From Myroides fluvii (GTDB lineage: Bacteria > Bacteroidota > Bacteroidia > Flavobacteriales > Flavobacteriaceae), in NCBI RefSeq assembly GCF_009792295.1, contig NZ_CP039934.1, positions 640,501-704,500 on the forward strand: a stretch of DNA of 64,000 nt, given 5' to 3'. The notes below the pieces were generated by a model. The model had not been told where the DNA came from. It was given only the letters and a program-made list of their open reading frames with translations, and made no database searches. Shown here in pieces: positions 9,880 through 17,898 of the stretch. How positions within the stretch are numbered: the first letter of the stretch is position 1; the number at the start of each line of letters is the position of its first letter. Made by a program: the position numbers and the translations under genes.

Positions 9880-10939
9880 TTCGTAATAAAAATATAGCTA
9901 AAATTGCGAATGTGACATTGGGAATCCACACGGCCACTAAAGGTGACATACTAGAGGCTTCCGCTAAAACACTAAAAATCTTATCAAAAAAGACATAAAT
10001 AAAAGCTAAGGCAATACCAATAGCTAAGTTGATCCCCATCCCTCCTCTTCGCTTCATTGAAGACACGGATACGGCAATAATGGTCAAAATAAAAGCCGAT
10101 ACAGGCACACTGTATTTCTTATACAACACAACTAAGTGCACATTGATATTAGAAGACCCACGCATGCGTTCTTTTTCAATAAAGCGCTTCAACTGGCCTA
10201 AAGTCATCGTTTCTGCTGCGTAAACAACTGGACTTAAATCATCTATATCGAATTCTAATTTCAATTCCTTAGCATTAGCAGATTCCAAAACATCCCCCTT
10301 TTCTCCTACTTCTCTTTTAAAGTAATCGTACAGCGTATACATTTTCGTTTCTTCATTCCATTCAATGCGTTTCGCTTCAATTTTAGAGACTAACTTATTT
10401 CCGTCAAATTCTTCAATGGTAAAGTTATATCCCGTGTTGGTACTGTAGTTGAAGTTACTGACAAAGATAAATTCATTCGGATTGATTTGCTTGAATACGT
10501 TCTGACTTTCGCGCACCTCATCTCTTTTCAGGTATTTATAGCGAAAATCGTTATACCCCGCACTCGCTTTAGGCACGATATACATGGACATAGCTAGCGC
10601 TAGAAATGAAATTAATGTTGCACCAATCAAATAAGGGCGTAAAAATCGCGTAAAGGAAATTCCCGAACTTAAAATAGCTACAATTTCGGTATTATTCGCC
10701 AGTTTGGACGTAAACCAAATAATGGAAATAAACAGAAATATAGGAAACAACATATTGGCAAAATAGACGGTAAAATCCAAGTAATACAAAACTGTAGCTT
10801 GTACTGGCACCTTGTTTTCTAGGATTTTATTAATCTTTTCAGAGACGTCAATCACAATACCAATAGGTACAAATAGCAAGAGCATCACAAAAAAAGTGGC
10901 TAAATATCGCTTTAAAATATACCAGTCTATAATTTTCAT
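9866..10939 (-). CDS. LptF/LptG-family permease
   Basis: The 357-residue protein has the YjgP/YjgQ (LptF/LptG) architecture: helices at about residues 10-30, 50-75 and 95-120, a large periplasmic beta-rich domain (about 130-260), and three C-terminal helices. The start I-I-D-W-Y-I-L-K-R-Y-L is typical. LptF and LptG form the inner-membrane core of the LPS export machine with LptB. Only one paralogue is here, as usual for Bacteroidota, and whether it is F or G is not decided by sequence. It follows tgt by 37 bases. Confidence 0.9.
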   Translation of the reverse strand: MKIIDWYILKRYLATFFVMLLLFVPIGIVIDVSEKINKILENKVPVQATVLYYLDFTVYFANMLFPIFLFISIIWFTSKLANNTEIVAILSSGISFTRFLRPYLIGATLISFLALAMSMYIVPKASAGYNDFRYKYLKRDEVRESQNVFKQINPNEFIFVSNFNYSTNTGYNFTIEEFDGNKLVSKIEAKRIEWNEETKMYTLYDYFKREVGEKGDVLESANAKELKLEFDIDDLSPVVYAAETMTLGQLKRFIEKERMRGSSNINVHLVVLYKKYSVPVSAFILTIIAVSVSSMKRRGGMGINLAIGIALAFIYVFFDKIFSVLAEASSMSPLVAVWIPNVTFAILAIFLLRNARR

Positions 10940-10976
10940 CTGTACCCTACTTTTGCTATTTGACGTTTGTTGATTT

Positions 10977-12107
10977 TTACAATCTTTCTCCTAATTGCTT
11001 CACCATCTTATTTTTCCAAGTTGCGAATGTTCCTGCTAAGATTTGTTGGCGTGCTTCGCGTACCAACCACATATAGAAACCTAAATTGTGGATAGACGCA
11101 ATTTGTTTTCCAAGCGACTCATTAGCGGCAAATAGATGGCGCAAATACGCTTTCGAATAAGCCGTATCTACCCAAGTATGTCCCATTGCATCGATCGGAG
11201 AAAAGTCATTTTCCCACTTTTTATTTTTCATATTGATAATTCCTTCGGATGTAAATAACATCCCATTTCGCGCATTACGCGTAGGCATTACACAGTCGAA
11301 CATATCTACACCTAGGGCGATATTTTCTAAAATATTAATTGGTGTACCCACCCCCATCAAATAACGTGGTTTATCTTCTGGTAAAATAGAGGTAACCACA
11401 TCTGTCATGGCGTACATTTCTTCTGCAGGTTCTCCTACAGATAATCCACCAATGGCATTTCCTTCTGCTCCAACATTGGCAATATACTCTGCTGATTGTT
11501 GACGTAAATCTTTATACGTACTTCCTTGAACAATAGGGAATAATGCTTGAGAATACCCGTACATTTCAGGTGTGTTATTAAAATGAGTCACACAACGATC
11601 TAACCAACGGTGCGTCATGTGCATTGAGCGCTTTGCATAGCGATAATCACAAGGATAAGGCGTACATTCGTCAAAAGCCATGATGATATCCGCTCCAATC
11701 GCACGTTGAATTTCCATCACATTCTCTGGAGAGAAAAAGTGATACGATCCATCAATATGGGATTTAAATTTTACTCCTTCTTCTTTAATCTTTCTATTAG
11801 CAGAAAGCGAATACACTTGAAATCCTCCACTATCAGTTAAAATATTGCGGTCCCAATTCATGAATTTATGCAAACCACCGGCTTGCTTTAAAATTTCTAC
11901 TTTTGGTCGTAAATATAAATGGTAGGTATTTCCTAGAATGACATCTGGGTTAATTTCTTCTTTTAGTTCACGTTGGTGTACACCCTTTACTGTTGCAACT
12001 GTACCCACAGGCATGAAAATAGGTGTTTCAATTACGCCGTGATCCGTCGTAATTTTTCCAGCACGCGCACGTGACTGAACATCAGTATGTAATAATTCGA
12101 ACTTCAT
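10977..12107 (-). CDS. tgt: tRNA-guanine transglycosylase, zinc motif not evident
   Basis: The 376-residue enzyme exchanges guanine-34 for preQ1 in queuosine tRNAs. Catalytic and binding motifs are seen: L-T-D-S-G-G-F-Q-V-Y-S, the M-A-F-D-E-C-T-P-Y segment, G-G-L-S-V-G-E-P, and M-G-V-G-T-P-I-N-I-L-E with D-M-F-D-C-V-M-P-T-R-N-A-R. The usual C-x-C-x-x-C zinc motif is absent: the matching stretch reads G-H-T-W-V-D-T-A-Y-S-K-A-Y-L-R-H. It is the first gene of an operon with the LptF/G permease and EamA transporter. Confidence 0.95.
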   Translation of the reverse strand: MKFELLHTDVQSRARAGKITTDHGVIETPIFMPVGTVATVKGVHQRELKEEINPDVILGNTYHLYLRPKVEILKQAGGLHKFMNWDRNILTDSGGFQVYSLSANRKIKEEGVKFKSHIDGSYHFFSPENVMEIQRAIGADIIMAFDECTPYPCDYRYAKRSMHMTHRWLDRCVTHFNNTPEMYGYSQALFPIVQGSTYKDLRQQSAEYIANVGAEGNAIGGLSVGEPAEEMYAMTDVVTSILPEDKPRYLMGVGTPINILENIALGVDMFDCVMPTRNARNGMLFTSEGIINMKNKKWENDFSPIDAMGHTWVDTAYSKAYLRHLFAANESLGKQIASIHNLGFYMWLVREARQQILAGTFATWKNKMVKQLGERL

Positions 12108-12126
12108 ATTGTCTATTTACAGCTTG

Positions 12127-12154
12127 CAAAGATAATTTAAAAACTAGTCATCAA
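12127..12154 (-). promoter_or_regulatory. Promoter of tgt operon
   Basis: Minus strand TTG (12152-12154), a 17-base spacer, then TATCTTTG (12127-12134), which matches TAnnTTTG. The -7 box lies 20 bases before the tgt start codon. Confidence 0.6.
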
Positions 12155-12182
12155 GCTTAGTTTTTGTCTATTTTTCTATTTT

Positions 12183-13196
12183 CTAAAAAACGCGATATTT
12201 AAATAGCAAAGCAATTACGATGGGCGCTCCAAAAATAGCGGTAATGGCATTGATGGGCAGAATCGCGTGGGGCTGAATCTGTGTAAGCATGTCACAGAGT
12301 AAGAGGACAATACTTCCCATCCAAATACAAGCGCCAATTAATGTGCGATGCGTATTGGTTTTCCACAACAAACGCGCCATATGCGGAACCGCCAAGCCAA
12401 TAAAGGCAATCGGTCCAACAAATGCCGTTGCACCACCTGCCAATAGACTGGTAGTGATAATAATTAAATTTCTCGTTTGCTTGACGTTTATTCCCAGTGA
12501 AGTTGCATAGGCTTCTCCCAACAACAGCGCATCTAATCGTCGGATTAAAAATACAGACAGTAGCACCCCAATACCAACGACAATCAAAAAAAGCCAGAGC
12601 ATTTCTTTGGTTAAGTTTCCTAAACTGCCCGACATCCATACGGTGTACTTTTTGAGTTGTTCTGCTTCGCTAAAATAGGTTAGTATGGAGATGATGGCAT
12701 TGGCAAAACTACCAAACATCAAACCGACAATTAATACGGTAACGGAGTTCTTGACACGATGTGAGACTCCCAGAACTAACAGCAACAGCAGCGTACTACC
12801 TAAAACGGACGTAAGCAATAGCGCATAGCTAGAGGTAAGGTAGGGGGTAATAAAAGCGGGAAGCACTGCGCCTCCCATCAATACCAAGGCAACACCGAGT
12901 CCTGCCCCTGCGCTGATTCCCAAGACATAGGATTCTGCCATGGGATTTCGAAACAGTGTTTGCATTAACAACCCACTCAGTGATAGTGCTATCCCCACGA
13001 GCATGGCAACAATGGCCTTGGGCAATCGATAATGCAATACAATATACTCCCATGATGCTTTTGTTCCTTCTTGTCCTAGGAGAATGCGAACAACTTCTTT
13101 AAAGGGAATTTGAACACTCCCCCAAGAAAGGTTGAGTATCAGGACGAATAAAACGAGTATACTCCCGAGCCACCAACTTATTTTTTGTTTTTTCAT
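12183..13196 (-). CDS. FecCD/BtuC-family ABC transporter permease
   Basis: The 337-residue integral membrane protein has about ten helices and the FecCD signatures G-L-L-M-Q-T-L-F-R-N-P-M-A, S-Y-V-L-G-I-S-A-G-A-G-L-G and the loop G-P-I-A-F-I-G-L-A-V-P-H-M-A-R. The start at 13196 (M-K-K-Q-K-I-S-W-W) gives ATGA overlap with the binding-protein gene; a longer frame to 13301 exists but its extra residues are shadow translation of that gene. It would import a siderophore, haem or cobalamin. No ATPase gene follows, so the ATPase must come from elsewhere. Confidence 0.92.
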   Translation of the reverse strand: MKKQKISWWLGSILVLFVLILNLSWGSVQIPFKEVVRILLGQEGTKASWEYIVLHYRLPKAIVAMLVGIALSLSGLLMQTLFRNPMAESYVLGISAGAGLGVALVLMGGAVLPAFITPYLTSSYALLLTSVLGSTLLLLLVLGVSHRVKNSVTVLIVGLMFGSFANAIISILTYFSEAEQLKKYTVWMSGSLGNLTKEMLWLFLIVVGIGVLLSVFLIRRLDALLLGEAYATSLGINVKQTRNLIIITTSLLAGGATAFVGPIAFIGLAVPHMARLLWKTNTHRTLIGACIWMGSIVLLLCDMLTQIQPHAILPINAITAIFGAPIVIALLFKYRVF

Positions 13197-14335
13197 TCTT
13201 GTAATTGTCTGTAAAAATGAGGTTGATACTTTGGGAGAATTTCTGGATGTGCGATTTTGATTAGGTCCTTCAGCACAAGATCTGGTCGCAGTGGTCCCCA
13301 TTCATAAAAAAGAGTTCCTCCCGTTTCCCCTTTGGTCGGTGCAAAAGAATATACTTTTTTGTTTTTAAACGCATCAAATTCTTTGTAGTGCGGGTTAGCT
13401 GCGGCTAAATCACGCAGTGATTCATAATGTCCGGGATTAATCCAAAGATCCGCTTGTTGTCCTTTTTCCAGCACTTGTTCAAAAGATAAGGCTAAACTAC
13501 CGACCCCCTTTGTCTCTTGCCATAAATAATTGGTTTTAGCATCTTTAAAATAGGTTGCTGCCCAACTATTTCCCTCTGGTAAATACCATACATCGGCATA
13601 CATCACTCCACTTAATACGCTTGGTTGTTGTTTTTGTGTTGTTACCAGCTGTAAAGCAGCGGTATAATCGGTTAGCAGTTGATCAAAAAAGCGATTGGCT
13701 TCTTTTTCTTTATCGAACAAAACGCCAAACAGCTTGATCCATTCCGCCTTACCCAACGGATTTTGTTCCGTCCAATCTCCATTGTACAAAACGGGAATTC
13801 CAGCTTGTTCAATGGTTTGTAGTGCTTTATTTCCATTGTCCATTGCAAAGGCCATCAGTACATCGGGTTGCATATCAACTACGACTTCAACATTCAACGC
13901 CTCATTTTGCCCTAGTTCTTTGATTTTTCCAGCTTTAATTTGTTGTCGAACACTTGCTGTTGAAATATAATCTAAGCCTGCAAACCCAACAAGGGCAGGA
14001 ACTTCATCTAAAACGTCTAAAGCGGGAATATGGGTAGTAGACGTACAAGCCATTGTTCGAATAGGAATTTGAATTTGCGTATAGCGCTGCAGCGAATCAG
14101 GTACTTGCGCCTGTTGTCTTTTCAACACATAAGTAAAACGCTCCTTTGCGGAAACCCAAGGTTGGATAATTTGCACTACATATAGATTGTCATACGCAGT
14201 TAACGTAAAACCTTTGGCGTAGGTAATCAGGGGCTGTTGTGTCGTTTGTCCTACTTCTGTTGTTGGCTTATCCTTGCACCCAACAAACAAAAGCCCCCCC
14301 ATACACATCAACAAACAAAAAGCTATTTTTCTCAT
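13193..14335 (-). CDS. ABC transporter substrate-binding lipoprotein (BtuF/TroA-like)
   Basis: The 380-residue protein has a signal peptide with lipobox F-V-G-C (Cys20) and a two-lobe helical-backbone binding protein fold. Family-like segments are V-P-A-L-V-G-F-A-G-L-D-Y near residue 114, Q-P-D-V-L-M-A-F, and the second-lobe W-I-N-P-G-H-Y near 288. Related proteins bind Fe-siderophores, haem or vitamin B12. Stop and permease start overlap by 4 bases. The beta-propeller lipoprotein transcribed in the other direction at 15137 favours cobalamin, but no ligand residue proves it. Confidence 0.85.
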   Translation of the reverse strand: MRKIAFCLLMCMGGLLFVGCKDKPTTEVGQTTQQPLITYAKGFTLTAYDNLYVVQIIQPWVSAKERFTYVLKRQQAQVPDSLQRYTQIQIPIRTMACTSTTHIPALDVLDEVPALVGFAGLDYISTASVRQQIKAGKIKELGQNEALNVEVVVDMQPDVLMAFAMDNGNKALQTIEQAGIPVLYNGDWTEQNPLGKAEWIKLFGVLFDKEKEANRFFDQLLTDYTAALQLVTTQKQQPSVLSGVMYADVWYLPEGNSWAATYFKDAKTNYLWQETKGVGSLALSFEQVLEKGQQADLWINPGHYESLRDLAAANPHYKEFDAFKNKKVYSFAPTKGETGGTLFYEWGPLRPDLVLKDLIKIAHPEILPKYQPHFYRQLQE

Positions 14336-14355
14336 ACATACTTGCGTTTACCACA

Positions 14356-14363
14356 CAAAAATA
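14356..14363 (-). promoter_or_regulatory. -7 box upstream of the binding-protein/permease operon
   Basis: Minus strand TATTTTTG matches TAnnTTTG, 20 bases before the start codon. No riboswitch-like B12 box was found around it. Confidence 0.45.
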
Positions 14364-14417
14364 AACTTATTTCTTCTTATTTGGAGAGCGGAAAAAAGAA
14401 AGAGGAAAGAGGTCAGA

Positions 14418-14481
14418 AGAAAGGAGTGTGAATTCTCGATTAAAGAAGTGATTCTTTTTAAGAAAATTCACACTCCTTTCT
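14418..14481. other. 17-bp perfect inverted repeat in the spacer
   Basis: Bases 14418-14434 are perfectly complementary to 14465-14481, with a 30-base loop. The arm ends in GGAGTGTGAATT. There is no T run on either side, so it is not a typical terminator. The arm resembles the dispersed element AATTCACTCCTCTCCTC near 27.35 kb and 28.55 kb. Confidence 0.7.
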
Positions 14482-14525
14482 CCTTTCTTCTATCCGAACT
14501 AAAATAAAATTGTTTGATTCTAAAC

Positions 14526-14798
14526 TTAATCTCTTTCTTTTTTGTAGCATCTAAGTTGAAACTTAATTGTTTCTAACCACAAACGAATAAAAACTTCCTT
14601 CGAACTTTTGCCAATCAATCGCGCGTAATGCTCCGCCATTTTTTCAACATCTTGGATATTGGCTGTTAAATGCGCGAGGTTTTTCATGCAGTTGGCAAAA
14701 GACATCTCTTGATTGAATTTCATTCGATTTAAATCCACCAAGTAAAAAACAGCATGTAAAACTTCTAATTCACCTAGTAGGTTACAAAGCACCTTCAA
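14526..14798 (-). CDS. Small hypothetical helical protein
   Basis: A 90-codon frame starts with TTG at 14798; an ATG at 14723 would give 65 residues. The product looks wholly helical and soluble (Leu-rich start, then charged helices such as V-E-K-M-A-E-H-Y-A-R-L-I and a Lys/Arg-rich end). I do not recognise the family. A stop codon lies two codons before the TTG, so no longer form is possible. It sits between two oppositely transcribed uptake genes. Reality of the gene is moderately likely from its amino acid balance, but no motif proves it. Confidence 0.45.
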   Translation of the reverse strand: MKVLCNLLGELEVLHAVFYLVDLNRMKFNQEMSFANCMKNLAHLTANIQDVEKMAEHYARLIGKSSKEVFIRLWLETIKFQLRCYKKERD

Positions 14799-15136
14799 TT
14801 GTTAAAAATAGTTAACAAAAAAATAGCCCTTTCTCCTTTTTCAAAAAAAAACGCCTGTTTACTATACTACAATTCCCCAATTTACGTTAGGAGAAAGAGA
14901 AAGAAGAAGAAGGGAGAAAAGCGTATTTTATGGGGTTAAAATAGGTTGACAAATCCCTTCTGCTGCGAATGAATGGTACAGAACAAGTGATTTGAATGTA
15001 AATTAAGGAGTTGACCTATAAATTTTACCAATTAGCACTTGTTTATTTCAGAATAAAAACTAATTTTGAGAAAGATAAAAATTAACATTTTATTAAACTT
15101 TCACTTTTGTGTAATACTAATACTATGCAACTAAAT
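14799..15136. other. Spacer without recognised gene
   Basis: The spacer is AT-rich with a purine tract (14889-14921). I see no cobalamin riboswitch, no tRNA and no convincing reading frame; TTGAGAAAG at 15064 and ACTTTTG near 15098 are only weak promoter-like pieces for the downstream lipoprotein. Confidence 0.5.
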
Positions 15137-16165
15137 ATGAAAAAACTTTTATTTCTAGCACTATCATTATCAATCCTTTCAACATCTTGTAGTACATCGG
15201 ATGATCCTTTTGTAGAAGTACCACAAGTACCTAACCTTGACAACGGTTTACTTATTTTAAATCAAGGCGGTTTAGCGTATAATGATGCATCCATAGGATT
15301 TTCAAGTTTTGCTTACGATAAATATCATGCTAATATTGCGCAAACGGCAGATAGAGCATTAGGAGATGGTGCACAAAGTATGGCCTTCAAAGACAACAAA
15401 GCATTTGTTGTATTAAAAGGATCGAATAAAGTTGAAATTTTCAACCGCTATACCTTCAAACACGAAGGAACAATTACAGAAGGTTTAAACAAACCTTTAT
15501 CCATTGCTTTTGCAAACAACAAAGTGTATGTTACCAATGAAGAAACACAAACAGTAAGTGTGTACGATTCAAACTACCAATTCCTTACCTTGATTAAAAT
15601 CAATGCTCCAGTAGGACAAATTTTAGCTTGGCATACCAAAGTATACGTACAGAAAAACATTTCAGCAGATAAGAGTGAAATCGTTGTTGTGGATGAAAAA
15701 TTCAATATTATCAAGTCTATACCTGTTCAAAAAGAATTGAAGGACTTTGTAACATTAGGTGATTTTATTTTCGCTGTTTCAAGTACAGCAGACAAATCTT
15801 TTTTCTATAAGATTGATGCACAAACGGATGAGAAGGTAACTGAATTTTTCTCAACCAGAAACACAGCTGCTAAGAATTTGCGTGTAGACAATAACGACAT
15901 GTACTACACAAGTAATAACGCGGTGTACAAATGGAATCCACATGATACCAATGTACAAGTAGCTCCGGTATTGACAATTCCAGAAAAAGAATACATCGAA
16001 GCTTCAACTTTTTACGGCTTCAATGTAATTAAGAATACGATTTACGTGGGTGATGCAGGAGATATGCTAGATCCAAGCACGGTTCACGTTTACCAAAATG
16101 GACAGAAGGTGAGCAGTTTCACAGCAGGAATTCTAACGAAACATTTCTACGCGAACTACAAATAA
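15137..16165 (+). CDS. Beta-propeller lipoprotein (YncE/DUF5074-like), possible BtuG-type cobalamin binder
   Basis: The start at 15137 places the lipobox S-T-S-C at Cys18; ATG codons at 15107 and 15125 would only lengthen the signal. The 342-residue product has repeated blades of the type K-A-F-V-V-L-K-G-S-N-K-V-E-I-F-N, K-V-Y-V-T-N-E-E-T-Q-T-V-S-V-Y-D, and D-M-Y-Y-T-S-N-N-A-V-Y-K-W, as in YncE-like propellers. In Bacteroides, BtuG is such a surface lipoprotein that captures vitamin B12. Position opposite the binding protein/permease operon fits a shared uptake job; the B12 role is inference. Confidence 0.7.
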   Translation: MKKLLFLALSLSILSTSCSTSDDPFVEVPQVPNLDNGLLILNQGGLAYNDASIGFSSFAYDKYHANIAQTADRALGDGAQSMAFKDNKAFVVLKGSNKVEIFNRYTFKHEGTITEGLNKPLSIAFANNKVYVTNEETQTVSVYDSNYQFLTLIKINAPVGQILAWHTKVYVQKNISADKSEIVVVDEKFNIIKSIPVQKELKDFVTLGDFIFAVSSTADKSFFYKIDAQTDEKVTEFFSTRNTAAKNLRVDNNDMYYTSNNAVYKWNPHDTNVQVAPVLTIPEKEYIEASTFYGFNVIKNTIYVGDAGDMLDPSTVHVYQNGQKVSSFTAGILTKHFYANYK

Positions 16166-16170
16166 AAAAT

Positions 16171-16196
16171 AAAAGAGTCCTCAGGGACTCTTTTTT
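16171..16196 (+). terminator. Terminator after the propeller lipoprotein
   Basis: AAAAGAGTCC pairs with GGACTCTTTT around a 4-base loop, followed by T residues. Confidence 0.88.
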
Positions 16197-16291
16197 ATTG
16201 CTACTCGTCGACACTATCTTCGTAAAAAGTAATAATTTTTCAATTATATTTTCTATTTTTACTATAATATTAATTTAGTTCGCAAGAAATA

Positions 16292-16510
16292 ATGAAGAAC
16301 AAAAAAAACATCACTTACTTCATTGGCGGTATCCTGATTGTTAGCTTACTTGTCTTGATTGTACAATCTCAATATCTCAAGACGATACAAGCGCCACCCT
16401 CAGAGACCAATCTCGGCACTTTTTCCAATCCTGAACTCGCTTATCAGGAGTGTAAATCAATTTTATCCGAGGTTTCCAAAGCTTTAAATACTAGCGATAC
16501 AACTAATTAG
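16292..16510 (+). CDS. Small single-pass membrane protein before DUF4252 gene
   Basis: The 72-residue protein has a short basic start, one membrane helix at about residues 8-26 (I-T-Y-F-I-G-G-I-L-I-V-S-L-L-V-L-I-V) and an outer tail of about 45 residues. It ends 6 bases before the DUF4252 gene, with which it forms a two-gene operon closed by a terminator at 17049. In Bacteroidota, DUF4252 genes are often preceded by a small hypothetical gene of this kind, and often by a sigma factor, which is missing here. The function is unknown. Confidence 0.65.
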   Translation: MKNKKNITYFIGGILIVSLLVLIVQSQYLKTIQAPPSETNLGTFSNPELAYQECKSILSEVSKALNTSDTTN

Positions 16511-16516
16511 ATTTTT

Positions 16517-17041
16517 ATGAAACGAATCGTACCTTATTTGATCTGTTGCTTCTTATTATTTACAGCAAATGTAGTTTGGGCACAAGACAGCTTTTCAAAA
16601 TTTGAAAAAAATAAAAACATCAGCAATGTTGTTGTCAACAAAAAGATGTTCGAAATGATGGCTAACGTAAAAGTAGAAGCGACTAACACAGAAGAGCAAC
16701 GCTATTTTGACTTAATTAAAAAGCTGACAAGTTTACGCGTTTTCAACACAAAAACGCAAGAGGTAAAAAAAGACATGACTACTACAATCTCTGAGTACGT
16801 ACAGTCCAAAAATCTCAAGGAATTAATCAACAAAAAAGACAACGACTCTAAGATTGTTATTTACATCGACAAATCGGGAACGAATCAAACTATTTCGGAA
16901 CTAGTCATGTACAACGACAGTGTAGATCCAACAAAAGAAAGTGTTTTAGTACTCATTACAGGAAACTTCAGTTTAAAAGAACTTTCCTCTTTAACTAAAA
17001 AAATGAACCTTCCCTTAGGAAATACCTTAGATAAGCTATAG
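16517..17041 (+). CDS. DUF4252 domain-containing secreted protein
   Basis: The 174-residue protein begins with a cleavable signal (M-K-R-I-V-P-Y, hydrophobic core, cleavage near V-W-A-Q). The mature part matches the DUF4252 pattern: V-V-V-N-K-K-M-F-E-M-M-A-N, the L-R-V-F-N-T segment, and the end V-L-V-L-I-T-G-N-F-S-L-K-E-L-S-S-L. The family is restricted mainly to Bacteroidota and has no proven function. It is expected in the periplasm or outer membrane. Confidence 0.8.
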   Translation: MKRIVPYLICCFLLFTANVVWAQDSFSKFEKNKNISNVVVNKKMFEMMANVKVEATNTEEQRYFDLIKKLTSLRVFNTKTQEVKKDMTTTISEYVQSKNLKELINKKDNDSKIVIYIDKSGTNQTISELVMYNDSVDPTKESVLVLITGNFSLKELSSLTKKMNLPLGNTLDKL

Positions 17042-17048
17042 CAAACAG

Positions 17049-17080
17049 AAGCCCCTTTCCAAAAAAAAGGGGCTTTTTTT
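17049..17080 (+). terminator. Terminator after DUF4252 gene
   Basis: AAGCCCCTTT pairs with AAAGGGGCTT, followed by seven T residues. Confidence 0.92.
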
Positions 17081-17170
17081 ATTATTCACAATAAACAACT
17101 GACATTTATCAGACTATATTATTATTATTTTTCATAAATTAGTACAGAATAACATAAATAAACACGTATT

Positions 17171-17329
17171 ATGAACTTAATGAATTTACCTCTGTACAAT
17201 TTTGCTAATGGCACATTTATGATCATTATCTTTGGCTTAGTATGTGTGGGACTTGTCATAGCGATCTTCATGTTTATGGGAGGAAGCCCAAAAAAGGAAG
17301 AAGATGACGATGAGAACAAACTAGACTAA
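17171..17329 (+). CDS. 52-residue single-pass membrane protein
   Basis: A short frame, below usual length cut-offs, begins with ATG at 17171 and ends with TAA at 17327-17329. The product has a short N-terminal segment (M-N-L-M-N-L-P-L-Y-N-F), one hydrophobic helix at about residues 16-36, then G-G-S-P-K-K and a very acidic tail (E-E-D-D-D-E-N-K-L-D). The order helix, basic pair, acidic tail is coherent and a terminator follows 34 bases later. I recall similar mini-proteins in flavobacteria but know no function. The opposite strand frame over the same bases is a shadow. Confidence 0.65.
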   Translation: MNLMNLPLYNFANGTFMIIIFGLVCVGLVIAIFMFMGGSPKKEEDDDENKLD

Positions 17330-17362
17330 GCGCAAGACGATATACCCTTCACGTGAAAAAAA

Positions 17363-17390
17363 AAATTGTGATGCGCGACCATCACAATTT
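17363..17390. terminator. Bidirectional terminator between small protein and VOC gene
   Basis: An 11-bp perfect stem (AAATTGTGATG with CATCACAATTT) around 6 bases, flanked by A and T tracts; it can serve both convergent genes. Confidence 0.85.
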
Positions 17391-17430
17391 CTTTTTACCC
17401 AACTTTGGGTAGTATCTTGTATTGTCTTTT

Positions 17431-17823
17431 TTAGCCTCCCATGGCTGTACATAACTCAATTAGAAAACCATTACAATCGATAACATATGCTACGCTTTGC
17501 CCCCAAGGTTTTACCTTTAAGGGTTCATATAGGGTAGCTCCAGCTTCTATTGCTTTGTTTAGAGCTTCTGTTACATTGTCTACGACAAATCCCAATTCGA
17601 TGCCCATCACCTGCTCTTTACTTACAGCTGTATATCCTTTAGCTAAATTAGACTGTGCTAAATCTGCTGAGGCAAAAGCTAGTGTTGTCTCTCCTGAAAT
17701 TAATTCTGCATAATCGCCTTCTGGTGTAATAAACTTGCGTTCAAACCCAAAAGCACTTTCGTAAAACGCAACCGTAGCTTCTACGTGTTTTACGTACATA
17801 ATAGTATAACTGTACTTGATCAT
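17431..17823 (-). CDS. VOC-family protein (glyoxalase/bleomycin-resistance fold)
   Basis: The 130-residue protein has the paired beta-alpha-beta-beta-beta modules of the VOC superfamily: I-M-Y-V-K-H-V-E-A-T-V-A-F-Y-E-S-A-F-G-F at the start and the late G-Q-S-V-A-Y-V-I-D-C-N-G-F-L-I-E-L-C. The final Glu before L-C is a usual metal ligand. These proteins are dimeric metal enzymes or binding proteins; substrate unknown. It is a single gene closed by the hairpin at 17363. Confidence 0.88.
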   Translation of the reverse strand: MIKYSYTIMYVKHVEATVAFYESAFGFERKFITPEGDYAELISGETTLAFASADLAQSNLAKGYTAVSKEQVMGIELGFVVDNVTEALNKAIEAGATLYEPLKVKPWGQSVAYVIDCNGFLIELCTAMGG

Positions 17824-17898
17824 CTTGTGTGTTTTTCTACTCCAATATACAACTTGTCTCTCTCATGAAAATCACAAAAAAAACACTTTTTTGCACTT

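Noticed and set aside
13197-13301. Longer N-terminus of the FecCD permease
   Set aside because: The extra 35 residues are Ser/Thr/Asn-rich shadow translation of the binding-protein gene; the ATGA overlap at 13193-13196 gives a better start.
14799-15136. Cobalamin riboswitch before the propeller lipoprotein
   Set aside because: No B12-box sequence or matching stems were found on either strand.
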